A stretch of 64,000 nucleotides of DNA, from assembly GCA_902802045.1 (NCBI GenBank), contig CADCKQ010000006.1:40912-104911 (forward strand), read 5' to 3'. A program made the translations under genes and the position numbers. The notes beneath the pieces were generated by a model. It was not told where the DNA came from and searched no databases. It saw nothing but the letters and a program-made list of their open reading frames with translations. Position 1 is the stretch's first letter. Every line of letters begins with the position of its first letter. Origin of the DNA: Oscillospiraceae bacterium. GTDB taxonomy: Bacteria > Bacillota > Clostridia > Oscillospirales > Oscillospiraceae. Below are positions 1 to 6,827 of the stretch, one piece after another.

Positions 1-219
1 GAAGGAATCTACCATCTCTGCAAAATATGCAGCTTTCGAGTCTGTGCCGACCCAGATGCAGGGGAAGTTGATCGTTATCTCTTTTGCTGCCTCAGCGGGA
101 GCTGCTTCCTGCGCCGCGGGAGCTGCTTCCTGTGCCGCAGGAGCTGCTGCGGACTGGCCGCAGGCTGCCAGAGCGAAGATCATCGCAAGAGCGAGAATAA
201 GTGCGAGGAATTTCTTCAT
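1..219 (-). CDS. Sugar ABC transporter substrate-binding lipoprotein, N-terminal part
   Basis: Only the first 73 codons are inside the window; the gene runs off the left edge. It begins with a lysine-containing n-region, a hydrophobic core and the lipobox LAAC, so the mature protein should be a membrane-anchored lipoprotein. An Ala/Pro/Glu/Gln-rich linker with a repeated AAPAAQE unit follows, and then the first strand of the binding fold (about KEITINFPCIWVGTDSK). This layout is typical of extracellular sugar-binding proteins of ABC importers. A GGAG ribosome binding site precedes the ATG. It lies downstream of the sulfoquinovosidase gene on the same strand but has its own promoter and a palindromic site in its leader. 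Sulfoquinovose or a sulfoquinovoside is therefore a plausible ligand, but that is inference from context. Confidence 0.75.
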   Translation of the reverse strand, partial: MKKFLALILALAMIFALAACGQSAAAPAAQEAAPAAQEAAPAEAAKEITINFPCIWVGTDSKAAYFAEMVDSF

Positions 220-285
220 TTTGTTTTCTCCTTTTTATTCTATTTAACGGCTTATGCCCTTAAATGCGTCTAATACTTAACAGGT

Positions 286-306
286 TTAATTAAAAGAGTT
301 AATTAA
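286..306. promoter_or_regulatory. Palindromic operator candidate A (8-5-8 dyad)
   Basis: TTAATTAA, five bases, TTAATTAA: a perfect dyad in the leader of the binding-protein gene, roughly 30-50 bases downstream of the predicted transcription start. Related dyads occur at 4331-4351 and 4479-4499 at the starts of the two sulfoglycolysis operons. A/T-rich dyads of this kind are compatible with ROK-family regulators, one of which is encoded at 8847-10064. Confidence 0.5.
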
Positions 307-343
307 TTTGTTATAAAAGAACGGGCCAAATCCCTTGGCTGTT

Positions 344-372
344 ATTATAAATAAAAACCTTGAGGAAAACAA
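344..372 (-). promoter_or_regulatory. Sigma-A promoter of the binding-protein gene
   Basis: On the minus strand, TTGTTT (367-372) and TATAAT (344-349) are separated by exactly 17 bases. The predicted start is near 337, giving a leader of more than 100 bases that contains the dyad at 286-306. The rest of the gap 220-438 shows nothing else recognisable. Confidence 0.55.
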
Positions 373-438
373 TTGTTGATAACTTACAAAAATTTACCTG
401 GATTTTTGGATATTTTGCACAATTATGCAATTCTTCTG

Positions 439-2322
439 TCAATTGAAATCGGATGCTATTTGTTCAAACAGTTCTTTGAATGCTGATTCTTTTCTATAAA
501 AAACCGGTGTTTTGCCCAAGGGAGCCTTGATTCTGATATTTCCCGAAGCGAAGCTTTCTCCGCTCCAGAGATACACCCATTCCCCTTCCGGAAGCCATAG
601 TGTTCTCTCATTCGCTCCCTCCCTTACGACAGGCGCGACAAGCATATCGTCTCCGAGCAGATAGGAGTAATTGTCCCTCTCCCAGGCTCTGCTGTCCTCC
701 GAAGCGAAGAAGAGCGGGCGCATGACGGGGACCCCCAGTTCGGAGTTTATCATTACGCATTCCCGAATGTATGGCAGCAGCGCGGTATGAAGCTTTGAAA
801 GCCTGCCTGCCTTTTTCATAGTATCTTCATCGCTGTAGACCTGGAAATTGCTCTCGGGACGGTTGCCTTCATGGGTGCGCATGATAGGGGTAAAGGCTGC
901 GAACTCAAGCCACCTCAGAAGGAGTTCTTTCGAGCGTCGGAGGCCGAAAAGCGAGGTGTAGCCGCCCGCGTCGGAGCCGTGAAGGCCGAAGCCGCTCATT
1001 CCCGCCGTAAGGGCTGCGGTGATCACCGAGGGCAGACCGTCGTCGTCGCTCCAGTCGACGCACTGGTCTCCCGCCCAAAGAAATGTCGAATACTTTCCGC
1101 TGCCGGAAAAGCCGGAGCGCATAAAGAACACGCAGTCACCCAAGAGACCGGCTTCCTCCACCGCCTCCCTGTTGCATTTTGCCCAGAGAAACGGCCACAG
1201 GTTGTGGACCTCAAGACCTGTCCTTCCCCCGGCGCAGACTGCATCCGCAGGAAGATACTCTCCGAAATCCGCCATCCAGCCCTTGAATCCCATGCCTGCA
1301 AGGTTTTCTTTTATGACATTTTTATACCAGGCGAAGGCCTCTTCTGAGCAGAGATCAACCACTCCGCAATCGAACTCGCCGAAATCAAAAAGATAGTCTT
1401 CCCCGGCGGCGTTTTTTACAAAAAATCCGTTTTTCTTTGCCTCATTGAAAAGTGCTCCGCCTTCGACAAGATAGGGATTTATATAGCCAAGCCATCTTGT
1501 GGCGGGATCTGAGGCTATAAGAGTGTCAAGGCCGGGGTACATTTCTTTGTTCCATTTCCAGTCCCACTGGAGACGTTTCCCGAAGGAAGTGACCCGCTTT
1601 CCTTCCCAGTCCTGGATCCACACGGCCGAAACGTCCATTCCTTCGCTCCTGCAATTTTGAAGGAGTTTTGTTACTCTTTCCGTTCCCCCCTGAACTCCGA
1701 GCCAGACGCCTTCCATTGCCCAATCGGGAAGCCGGGGCTGGCGTCCGAGAAGCCCGGTGAGAGAAATAAGCAGCTCCCTGTACGAATCCGCAAAGCCGAA
1801 GACGAACTCGGCTCTGTTTGCCCAGACACATACCTCATGGTAATCGCTGCTTCTGAAGTCGAGCTCGGAGTATTCGGAGTTCATCAGGTGGAAGAAGTAT
1901 TTCCCGGAAGAGACAAAGGTTGGCTGGGGGAAGAACGTGGTGTGGTAATCCCCTCCCCCTCCGTCAGATTCATTTGAAAGGCGTGTGATCTCGGTTAAGG
2001 GATTGCGTCCGACTCCCTGCTCGCGGGTCCATATCGGAAAGAGCCTTCCTCTGAGATCGAGGCAGGAAAACTGCTCCCCGCCTCCGGTAACACGTTCTGA
2101 AGGTTCTGCCGGTATCCGTATCCATATTCTGTTTATGCTCTTATCCCTGCATGAAAGACTGATTCTTGTGAGTCCTTTATCTTCTGATACAGCAACACTT
2201 ATATCATCGTTACCCGCTTCTTTGCGAAACAGTATTTTATCGGAGATATTGAAATTTCCCCGATACATTGAAATGTTTTCTTTTCCTCTTCCGATGTAAT
2301 ATCTGATTTCAGATATGTCCAT
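439..2322 (-). CDS. yihQ: Sulfoquinovosidase, GH31 family (YihQ type)
   Basis: A 627-residue retaining alpha-glycosidase that should release sulfoquinovose from sulfoquinovosyl glycerol and related plant sulfolipid fragments. The catalytic domain follows E. coli YihQ closely. The nucleophile Asp352 lies in WMADFGEYLP and the acid/base Asp419 in WAGDQ; their 67-residue spacing matches Asp405/Asp472 of E. coli. The sulfonate-recognition residues are present: Gln237 in VWIQDW, Arg250 and Trp253 in GKRLQW, and Tyr455 in SDAGGYTSLF. These residues separate sulfoquinovosidases from ordinary GH31 alpha-glucosidases, so the call is specific. There is no signal peptide, so the enzyme is cytoplasmic and its glycoside substrate must be imported. 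It is third in a leftward operon behind the isomerase and the DUF624 gene, 15 bases after the latter. Confidence 0.93.
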   Translation of the reverse strand: MDISEIRYYIGRGKENISMYRGNFNISDKILFRKEAGNDDISVAVSEDKGLTRISLSCRDKSINRIWIRIPAEPSERVTGGGEQFSCLDLRGRLFPIWTREQGVGRNPLTEITRLSNESDGGGGDYHTTFFPQPTFVSSGKYFFHLMNSEYSELDFRSSDYHEVCVWANRAEFVFGFADSYRELLISLTGLLGRQPRLPDWAMEGVWLGVQGGTERVTKLLQNCRSEGMDVSAVWIQDWEGKRVTSFGKRLQWDWKWNKEMYPGLDTLIASDPATRWLGYINPYLVEGGALFNEAKKNGFFVKNAAGEDYLFDFGEFDCGVVDLCSEEAFAWYKNVIKENLAGMGFKGWMADFGEYLPADAVCAGGRTGLEVHNLWPFLWAKCNREAVEEAGLLGDCVFFMRSGFSGSGKYSTFLWAGDQCVDWSDDDGLPSVITAALTAGMSGFGLHGSDAGGYTSLFGLRRSKELLLRWLEFAAFTPIMRTHEGNRPESNFQVYSDEDTMKKAGRLSKLHTALLPYIRECVMINSELGVPVMRPLFFASEDSRAWERDNYSYLLGDDMLVAPVVREGANERTLWLPEGEWVYLWSGESFASGNIRIKAPLGKTPVFYRKESAFKELFEQIASDFN

Positions 2323-2337
2323 AATTATTATTCTTCC

Positions 2338-2964
2338 TTATTCGTTATACCATTTGTCGTCATTTGTATCATCAATGATATCCGTTAGTTCCTTAAGCCC
2401 GGGCTCTATAAGGAAGCTGATGATAATGCAGACAGGTCCCGGCAGTATCGGCAGCAGATATGGCACAAGAAATGCGATAGACGCCGTAAGAGCCGCCAAA
2501 AGAATACAGACTATTGTCTGAGCTATATGTCTTATGCTCATATACAGAGCTGTTTTCCATATCTGCCCAAACCTCAGCGCAATTCTCGAGATTAAAGGAA
2601 ACAGCCATGGCAACAGGACAAGAGCGGGAATAGCAAATATTATCGCCACCGCAGAAGACGGTTCGCTGCTTCCCCGCATCTGGCCAAGGGCAAAAGCATT
2701 GGCGATTCCTAACGCGACATATAAAAGAATACACAAATGACATGCCGTCGCCTGCTTGAAATTGGAAGCAAAAGAGGAGAAGAAGCTCTTTGTCGTTCTT
2801 CCCCTTTCATGCCTTATGCATTTGACGACGGTGTAGTAAAAGGCACAGCACGAAGCCCCCGCCGTTATAACAGGCAGGCAGAGGAGGATCCAGAGGATCC
2901 CCGCCCAGAGCAGATCGATCACTCTGGTCGCGGCTTCATATATTTTCAGGCCTTTTCCCTTCAT
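2338..2964 (-). CDS. DUF624 (YesL-like) integral membrane protein
   Basis: A 208-residue protein with about five to six hydrophobic segments, starting with a short amphipathic stretch and the segment around LLWAGILWILLCLPVITAG, which is characteristic of DUF624. Members of this family usually sit beside sugar ABC importers of the CUT1 type in Firmicutes; their biochemical role is unknown, though an accessory role in transport is often assumed. Here it lies between the isomerase (6-base gap) and the sulfoquinovosidase (15-base gap). This fits with the substrate-binding lipoprotein at the left edge and suggests an ABC uptake system for the sulfosugar continues outside the window. Confidence 0.8.
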   Translation of the reverse strand: MKGKGLKIYEAATRVIDLLWAGILWILLCLPVITAGASCCAFYYTVVKCIRHERGRTTKSFFSSFASNFKQATACHLCILLYVALGIANAFALGQMRGSSEPSSAVAIIFAIPALVLLPWLFPLISRIALRFGQIWKTALYMSIRHIAQTIVCILLAALTASIAFLVPYLLPILPGPVCIIISFLIEPGLKELTDIIDDTNDDKWYNE

Positions 2965-2970
2965 CGGTCA

Positions 2971-4311
2971 TCAATAAGCGTATACTTCAAACCCCATCAT
3001 AAGAGCCAGAGCCTCAAGTTCTTTCGCGAAATGCCCTTTCATTACGACGAAGTGTGGCTCAAACCCGTTCAGTATGCTGTCTTCAACTATATCGCGGCTC
3101 GGATTTTCCGTTTTCACGACGATTGATGTTCCGATAAACTGCTTCGGTTTGTCGAGAGCTTCACCCTCAGCAATGAAGAAGCGGAATGTCCCGTCGGGCT
3201 GTCTGCCGATACGGAAGATCGTAGCCTCAGGGAAGGCCTCGCAACCGAAGTCCATGGCCGGGCCTATTTTACGGTTCGGATGAACTCCGACAACGGCTCC
3301 GGTATCTTTTCTTGCAAGGCTGCAGGCTCCGGCTCCGCAATGCCAGTACGTTATGCTGCTCTCTTTCTCGTCGAGGGAGACCGGATCTCCGAAGAAGACC
3401 GGTTCTCCGGACAGCTGCATTCCTATCCACATGGAGAGGGCTCCGTATATGTCCGCTTCACAGGCAGCAGCAACTCCTTGATCATTAAGCATGCTCAGAA
3501 CCGTACAGACCGGCGTTCCATAGGCTGTAAAGAAATCCGGCCAGCATCTGGATGCAAGTGCTCCTATACCATGGCTTTTCACGAATTCAGTATATGCTCT
3601 CATAAGTCTTGAGTGATCTGCCACATTCTTAGCGGGTGTCTTTTCAAGACCGCAGGTAACCGATGCCGTCTTATCCGTGAATTCTTTGCATTCTTCGTCT
3701 GTATAGGATTTTGCCATATCTATAAGTTCTCTTGCCTCAGCAGACTCGAGCTCTACACCGAAAGTGTTCATAAGTTCGCTGTCAAGCGCCCTGCCGAATC
3801 CGAAGCCCTGGGGAGTAAGGCCTATTGCTGCCATTCTGAGCGATTTCATAGCCTTCTTGAGCTTTGCTGCCGAAAGGTACGCCCTGATTGCTGAAATAAC
3901 GCTGTCTTCCTCGGGCGCTCCGAAGCACCACATAAAAGGCCTGTCGTTGAAAGCTCTCAGGGCATTTGCCGCACTGTATGCGCCTGTAAGCGAATTGGAC
4001 CTGAGTCTTCCGCCGTCAATTACCGGTTCTCTGAGTGTCCAAAGCAGCATCGGAACATTAAAGGTTCTCAGCACTTCGGACATGTATGCTCCGTTGGCAA
4101 ACGTTATGTTCTGAAAAACAATAAGATCCGGAGCCTTGTCTTTAAGATATTCCCTCAGTTCTTCGACGGAGAGCAGTATCTTCTCGGGACAGGCAATGCC
4201 TTCATCCGCCGATTTTAATGTCTTTACGCTTCTCTCAAACTGGTCCTGTGCCGTCTCCATATGGTATGTACCGACTCCTACAGGAACATAAACACACTGA
4301 AATCCGTTCAT
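2971..4311 (-). CDS. L-fucose/arabinose isomerase-fold protein, candidate sulfoquinovose isomerase
   Basis: A 446-residue cytoplasmic protein with the fold of the fucose isomerase superfamily: an N-terminal alpha/beta half that gathers a sugar-binding loop, a central helical part, and a C-terminal half with acidic and His residues (EADIYG, YWHCGAGACS, MKGHFAKE) in the positions where these enzymes bind a divalent metal. In known sulfoglycolysis pathways that do not phosphorylate the substrate (transaldolase and transketolase types), a protein of this superfamily (SqvD/SftI type) converts sulfoquinovose to 6-deoxy-6-sulfofructose. Being the first gene of the sulfoquinovosidase operon, divergent from a split transketolase, makes that role likely. 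The ATG is preceded by AGAGG. A different ketose/aldose isomerase activity cannot be excluded from sequence alone. Confidence 0.8.
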   Translation of the reverse strand: MNGFQCVYVPVGVGTYHMETAQDQFERSVKTLKSADEGIACPEKILLSVEELREYLKDKAPDLIVFQNITFANGAYMSEVLRTFNVPMLLWTLREPVIDGGRLRSNSLTGAYSAANALRAFNDRPFMWCFGAPEEDSVISAIRAYLSAAKLKKAMKSLRMAAIGLTPQGFGFGRALDSELMNTFGVELESAEARELIDMAKSYTDEECKEFTDKTASVTCGLEKTPAKNVADHSRLMRAYTEFVKSHGIGALASRCWPDFFTAYGTPVCTVLSMLNDQGVAAACEADIYGALSMWIGMQLSGEPVFFGDPVSLDEKESSITYWHCGAGACSLARKDTGAVVGVHPNRKIGPAMDFGCEAFPEATIFRIGRQPDGTFRFFIAEGEALDKPKQFIGTSIVVKTENPSRDIVEDSILNGFEPHFVVMKGHFAKELEALALMMGFEVYAY

Positions 4312-4330
4312 ATCTTTGCCTCTTTTTTAA

Positions 4331-4351
4331 TTATTTAATGGATTTAACCAA
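4331..4351. promoter_or_regulatory. Palindromic operator candidate C
   Basis: TTATTTAA, five bases, TTAACCAA. Read as half-sites these are TTATTTAA and TTGGTTAA, a degenerate copy of the dyads at 286-306 and 4479-4499. It begins just downstream of the predicted start of the isomerase operon, a position suited to repression. Confidence 0.4.
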
Positions 4352-4361
4352 TACAGGCTTC

Positions 4362-4390
4362 ATAATAGTCTTTTGCATTCAAACTGTCAA
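4362..4390 (-). promoter_or_regulatory. Promoter of the isomerase-DUF624-sulfoquinovosidase operon
   Basis: Minus-strand TTGACA (4385-4390), 17-base spacer, TATTAT (4362-4367): a near-consensus sigma-A promoter. The last ten spacer bases plus the first two of the -10 form a 12-base motif that is repeated exactly in the opposite promoter at 4446-4474. Confidence 0.8.
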
Positions 4391-4470
4391 CTGTATATTT
4401 ATTTAACATTCAGAATAAATTCCTTATTTTTCTTGCTTCAGGCACTTGACAACAGCTTTGCAAAAGACTA
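4366..4470. promoter_or_regulatory. 12-base inverted repeat embedded in the two divergent promoters
   Basis: TAGTCTTTTGCA at 4366-4377 and its exact reverse complement TGCAAAAGACTA at 4459-4470 occupy the identical position in each promoter: the last ten spacer bases and the first two bases of the -10 box. The two cores are 81 bases apart. This is either a shared regulator site or the trace of a duplicated promoter. Confidence 0.6.
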
Positions 4471-4474
4471 ATAT
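4446..4474 (+). promoter_or_regulatory. Promoter of the sulfo-transketolase operon
   Basis: TTGACA (4446-4451), 17-base spacer, TAATAT (4469-4474). Transcription should start near 4481, inside the dyad at 4479-4499. The combination of a strong promoter with an overlapping palindrome suggests an operon held by a repressor. Confidence 0.82.
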
Positions 4475-4478
4475 GCAT

Positions 4479-4499
4479 TTGATTAAACCTTTTAATTAA
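4479..4499. promoter_or_regulatory. Palindromic operator candidate B
   Basis: TTGATTAA, five bases, TTAATTAA: seven of eight arm positions are symmetric. It covers the predicted start of the sulfo-transketolase operon and ends one base before the GGAGG ribosome binding site at 4501-4505. It shares its half-site with the dyad at 286-306. Confidence 0.5.
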
Positions 4500-4516
4500 A
4501 GGAGGATTTTATAACC

Positions 4517-5341
4517 TTGAATACTGATCTCAAAGAAGTATGCAAAGATATCCGCTGCGGAATCCTGACCGCGATCGGACATCTCGGAGTAGGCCACATA
4601 GGCGGCTGCCTTTCAATAGTAGAGTATCTCGCCGTTCTCTATTTCGACGAGATGAACATTGACCCTGAAAACCCCAGAATGCAGGGCAGGGACAGATTCG
4701 TCTGCTCCAAAGGTCATGCCGGCCCCGCCGTCTACGCAACTCTTGCGGAGCGCGGCTATTTCCCCAAGGAGGATCTTCTGACTTTAAACCAAGGCGGAAC
4801 CCATCTTCCCAGCCACTGTGATATGAATCTTACGACCGGAATAGATATGACTGCAGGTTCACTCGGCCAGGGCATTTCCTGCGCAGTTGGCGCCGCACTC
4901 GGTTCCAAGATAGAAAACGACGGAGCAACGGTATACGCCATCGTCGGGGACGGAGAAAGCCAGGAGGGACAGGTCTGGGAAGCTGCAATGTTTGCCGCGT
5001 CCAAGAAACTCGATAATCTTATCGTTGCCACCGACTACAATAAGCTCCAGATAGACGGAACAGTTGAAGAGGTCAACGGGATCGCGCCTCTCGACAAAAA
5101 GTGGGAAGCTTTCGGCTGGAATGTCATTAATGTTGAAAACGGTAACGATGTTTATCAGGTCAAGGCTGCAGTTGACAAGGCAAAATCAAATCGAGGCAGC
5201 GGAAAGCCGACAATGATCATTCTGAATACGAAGAAGGGCTGCGGCGTCAAATGGATCGAAGACTTGGGAACCGGCAACCACAATACAAATGTTACTGAAG
5301 AACAGGCTGCAGCTGCTATAGCAGAGATAAGGGGGAACTGA
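4517..5341 (+). CDS. sqwG: Transketolase N-terminal subunit, candidate 6-deoxy-6-sulfofructose transketolase
   Basis: A 274-residue thiamine-diphosphate-binding half of a split transketolase. Visible hallmarks are SKGHAGPAVYA (about 56-66), GSLGQG, and the ThDP-binding motif running from GDGESQEGQVWEA to the Asn of DYN. The start appears to be TTG, 11 bases after GGAGG; no ATG in frame fits better. Together with the next gene it forms one active enzyme. In the sulfo-TK pathway the pair (SqwGH) moves C2 units from 6-deoxy-6-sulfofructose, and later from 4-deoxy-4-sulfoerythrulose, to glyceraldehyde 3-phosphate, giving xylulose 5-phosphate. Assignment to the sulfosugar pathway rests on the neighbours; the fold alone would allow an ordinary pentose-phosphate transketolase. 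Confidence 0.85.
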   Translation: MNTDLKEVCKDIRCGILTAIGHLGVGHIGGCLSIVEYLAVLYFDEMNIDPENPRMQGRDRFVCSKGHAGPAVYATLAERGYFPKEDLLTLNQGGTHLPSHCDMNLTTGIDMTAGSLGQGISCAVGAALGSKIENDGATVYAIVGDGESQEGQVWEAAMFAASKKLDNLIVATDYNKLQIDGTVEEVNGIAPLDKKWEAFGWNVINVENGNDVYQVKAAVDKAKSNRGSGKPTMIILNTKKGCGVKWIEDLGTGNHNTNVTEEQAAAAIAEIRGN

Positions 5342-5344
5342 TAT

Positions 5345-6271
5345 ATGGAAATGAGAAAAGCATATGCCGAAGTCATGTCCGAGCTAATGACAGAAGACAG
5401 GCATGTAGTTATCCTTGACGCAGACCTTGCGAAAGCAAGCGGCACACGGAATCTGTATGAGAGCTTCCCGAACCAGATGTTCGACTGCGGAGTCGCGGAA
5501 CAGAATATGGCCTCGATCGCTGCAGGGCTTGCAAGCTACGGTTTCAAACCGTACATAGAGAGCTTCACTCCTTTTGCTACCAGACGCATCTGCGATCAGG
5601 TCGCCATCTCTATTGCCTATGCGAAAAACAATGTCAAGATAGTCGGAACAGACCCCGGTATCTCTGCAGAGCTCAACGGAGCCACCCATATGAGTATGGA
5701 AGATATCGGCGTCATGCGTTCGATTCCAGGCATGGTTATTTTTGAACCGGTCGACGAGGTGCAGCTCAGAGCAGCTTTGCCCGTTATCAACGATTACAAC
5801 GGCGTTGTCTATATACGTCTTTTCCGCAAAGAGCGTCCGCAGGTATTTGAAGAAAGCTATAAGTTCGACCTCTTTAAGGCTGACTTGCTTAAAGAGGGCA
5901 AAGATCTTTCGATCTTTGTCTCCGGTCTTCAGACAGCAGAAGTTCTGGAAGCCGCAAAAAACGAGCTTCTTGCGGAAGGCATCGACGCTGAAGTTATAAA
6001 TATCCACACCATCAAGCCGATTGACAGAGAGACGGTAACAGCCTCCGCAAGAAAGACCGGAGCTGTACTTACAGTTGAAAACCACAATGTTATAGGCGGA
6101 CTTCACAGCGCAGTTCTCGAGGCCCTCGAAGCTGAAAAAATACCTGCTCTCGCGGTAGGCATTCAGGACAGGTTCGGTGAAGTCGGTAAACTCCCTTATC
6201 TCACCAAGGCATTGGGGCTTACCAAAGAAAACGTCATAGAGACGGCAAAAAAAGCAGTATCGCTAAAGTAA
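5345..6271 (+). CDS. sqwH: Transketolase C-terminal subunit, candidate 6-deoxy-6-sulfofructose transketolase
   Basis: A 308-residue pyrimidine-binding plus C-terminal half of the split transketolase. It carries the catalytic Glu in CGVAEQNMASIAAGLA, the loop GATHMSMEDIGVMRSIPGM, and the C-terminal domain ending in ENHNVIGGLHSAV. It starts 3 bases after the preceding subunit, with AGGGGGA as ribosome binding site, so the subunits should be made in equal amounts. The partner reactions are those given for the N-terminal subunit. The size and motifs are standard for the clostridial split transketolases; specificity for sulfonated ketoses is inferred from the locus. Confidence 0.85.
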   Translation: MEMRKAYAEVMSELMTEDRHVVILDADLAKASGTRNLYESFPNQMFDCGVAEQNMASIAAGLASYGFKPYIESFTPFATRRICDQVAISIAYAKNNVKIVGTDPGISAELNGATHMSMEDIGVMRSIPGMVIFEPVDEVQLRAALPVINDYNGVVYIRLFRKERPQVFEESYKFDLFKADLLKEGKDLSIFVSGLQTAEVLEAAKNELLAEGIDAEVINIHTIKPIDRETVTASARKTGAVLTVENHNVIGGLHSAVLEALEAEKIPALAVGIQDRFGEVGKLPYLTKALGLTKENVIETAKKAVSLK

Positions 6272-6298
6272 ATATCTTATACAAAATACAAATATATT

Positions 6299-6331
6299 AT
6301 CTGCCTTCCCCAATTCTGTGAGCAGGCAGAT
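6299..6331. repeat. Intercistronic inverted repeat
   Basis: ATCTGCCT (6299-6306) and AGGCAGAT (6324-6331) form an 8-base perfect stem with a 17-base loop in the 82-base gap between the transketolase and the RpiB-like gene. No T tract follows, so it is more likely an mRNA stability or processing element than a terminator. Confidence 0.4.
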
Positions 6332-6353
6332 TCAGATAAGAAAGGAATAATAT

Positions 6354-6827
6354 ATGAAAATAGCAATAGGAAGCGACAAATCAGGCTTCGCTGCCAAGGA
6401 AGCCATAAAAGCATATCTTACAGAGGCGGGTATCGAATTCGATGATCTCGGAACAACTGATCTCAATGACGTACATCCCTACTACAGAGTTGCGTCAGAA
6501 GTGGCACCCAAGGTTCAGGACGGCACATATGAAAAGGCTGTTCTGATCTGTGGAACAGGCGCTGGAATGAGCGTTGTTTCAAATAAGTATAAAGGTGTCT
6601 ATGCAGTCGCATGCGAAGGTGTATATTCCGCAAAGATGGCCAGAGCTATAAATAACGCTAATATCCTATGCATGGGCGGCTGGATAGTCGGCCCTGAGAT
6701 GGCGATTGAGATGGTCAAGACTTTTTTGACTACCGACTGGTGTCAGGATCTGGAGGATTGGAGAGCGGAGAACATGCATAAGTTCGCTGCTCAGGTCGAT
6801 GCAATAGAGGAAAAGATCTATGGTTGA
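6354..6827 (+). CDS. sqwI: RpiB/LacAB-family isomerase, candidate 4-deoxy-4-sulfoerythrose isomerase
   Basis: A 157-residue protein of the RpiB family. The catalytic Cys66 is kept in LICGTGAGMS, as is Asp8 in GSDKSGF. However, residues that E. coli RpiB uses to grip the phosphate and open the sugar ring are changed: His10 becomes Lys9, His99 becomes Ile99, Arg113 becomes Trp110 in MGGWIVG, and the GGRHQQR arginine segment is absent. This matches an enzyme for an unphosphorylated substrate. 4-deoxy-4-sulfoerythrose has no C4 hydroxyl and cannot form a furanose, so no ring-opening His would be needed. In sulfo-TK this enzyme (SqwI) gives 4-deoxy-4-sulfoerythrulose. It overlaps the next gene by 8 bases. 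Confidence 0.82.
   Translation: MKIAIGSDKSGFAAKEAIKAYLTEAGIEFDDLGTTDLNDVHPYYRVASEVAPKVQDGTYEKAVLICGTGAGMSVVSNKYKGVYAVACEGVYSAKMARAINNANILCMGGWIVGPEMAIEMVKTFLTTDWCQDLEDWRAENMHKFAAQVDAIEEKIYG

Noticed and set aside
439..2322. Ordinary GH31 alpha-glucosidase or alpha-xylosidase
   Set aside because: Arg250, Trp253, Gln237 and Tyr455 match the sulfonate-binding set of YihQ, and the neighbours fit sulfoglycolysis.
4517..6271. Housekeeping pentose-phosphate transketolase or a 1-deoxyxylulose synthase
   Set aside because: A true dxs lies at 45025-46866. The split transketolase is in one operon with a modified RpiB and a sulfoacetaldehyde-reductase-type enzyme, so a dedicated sulfosugar role is preferred, although not proven.
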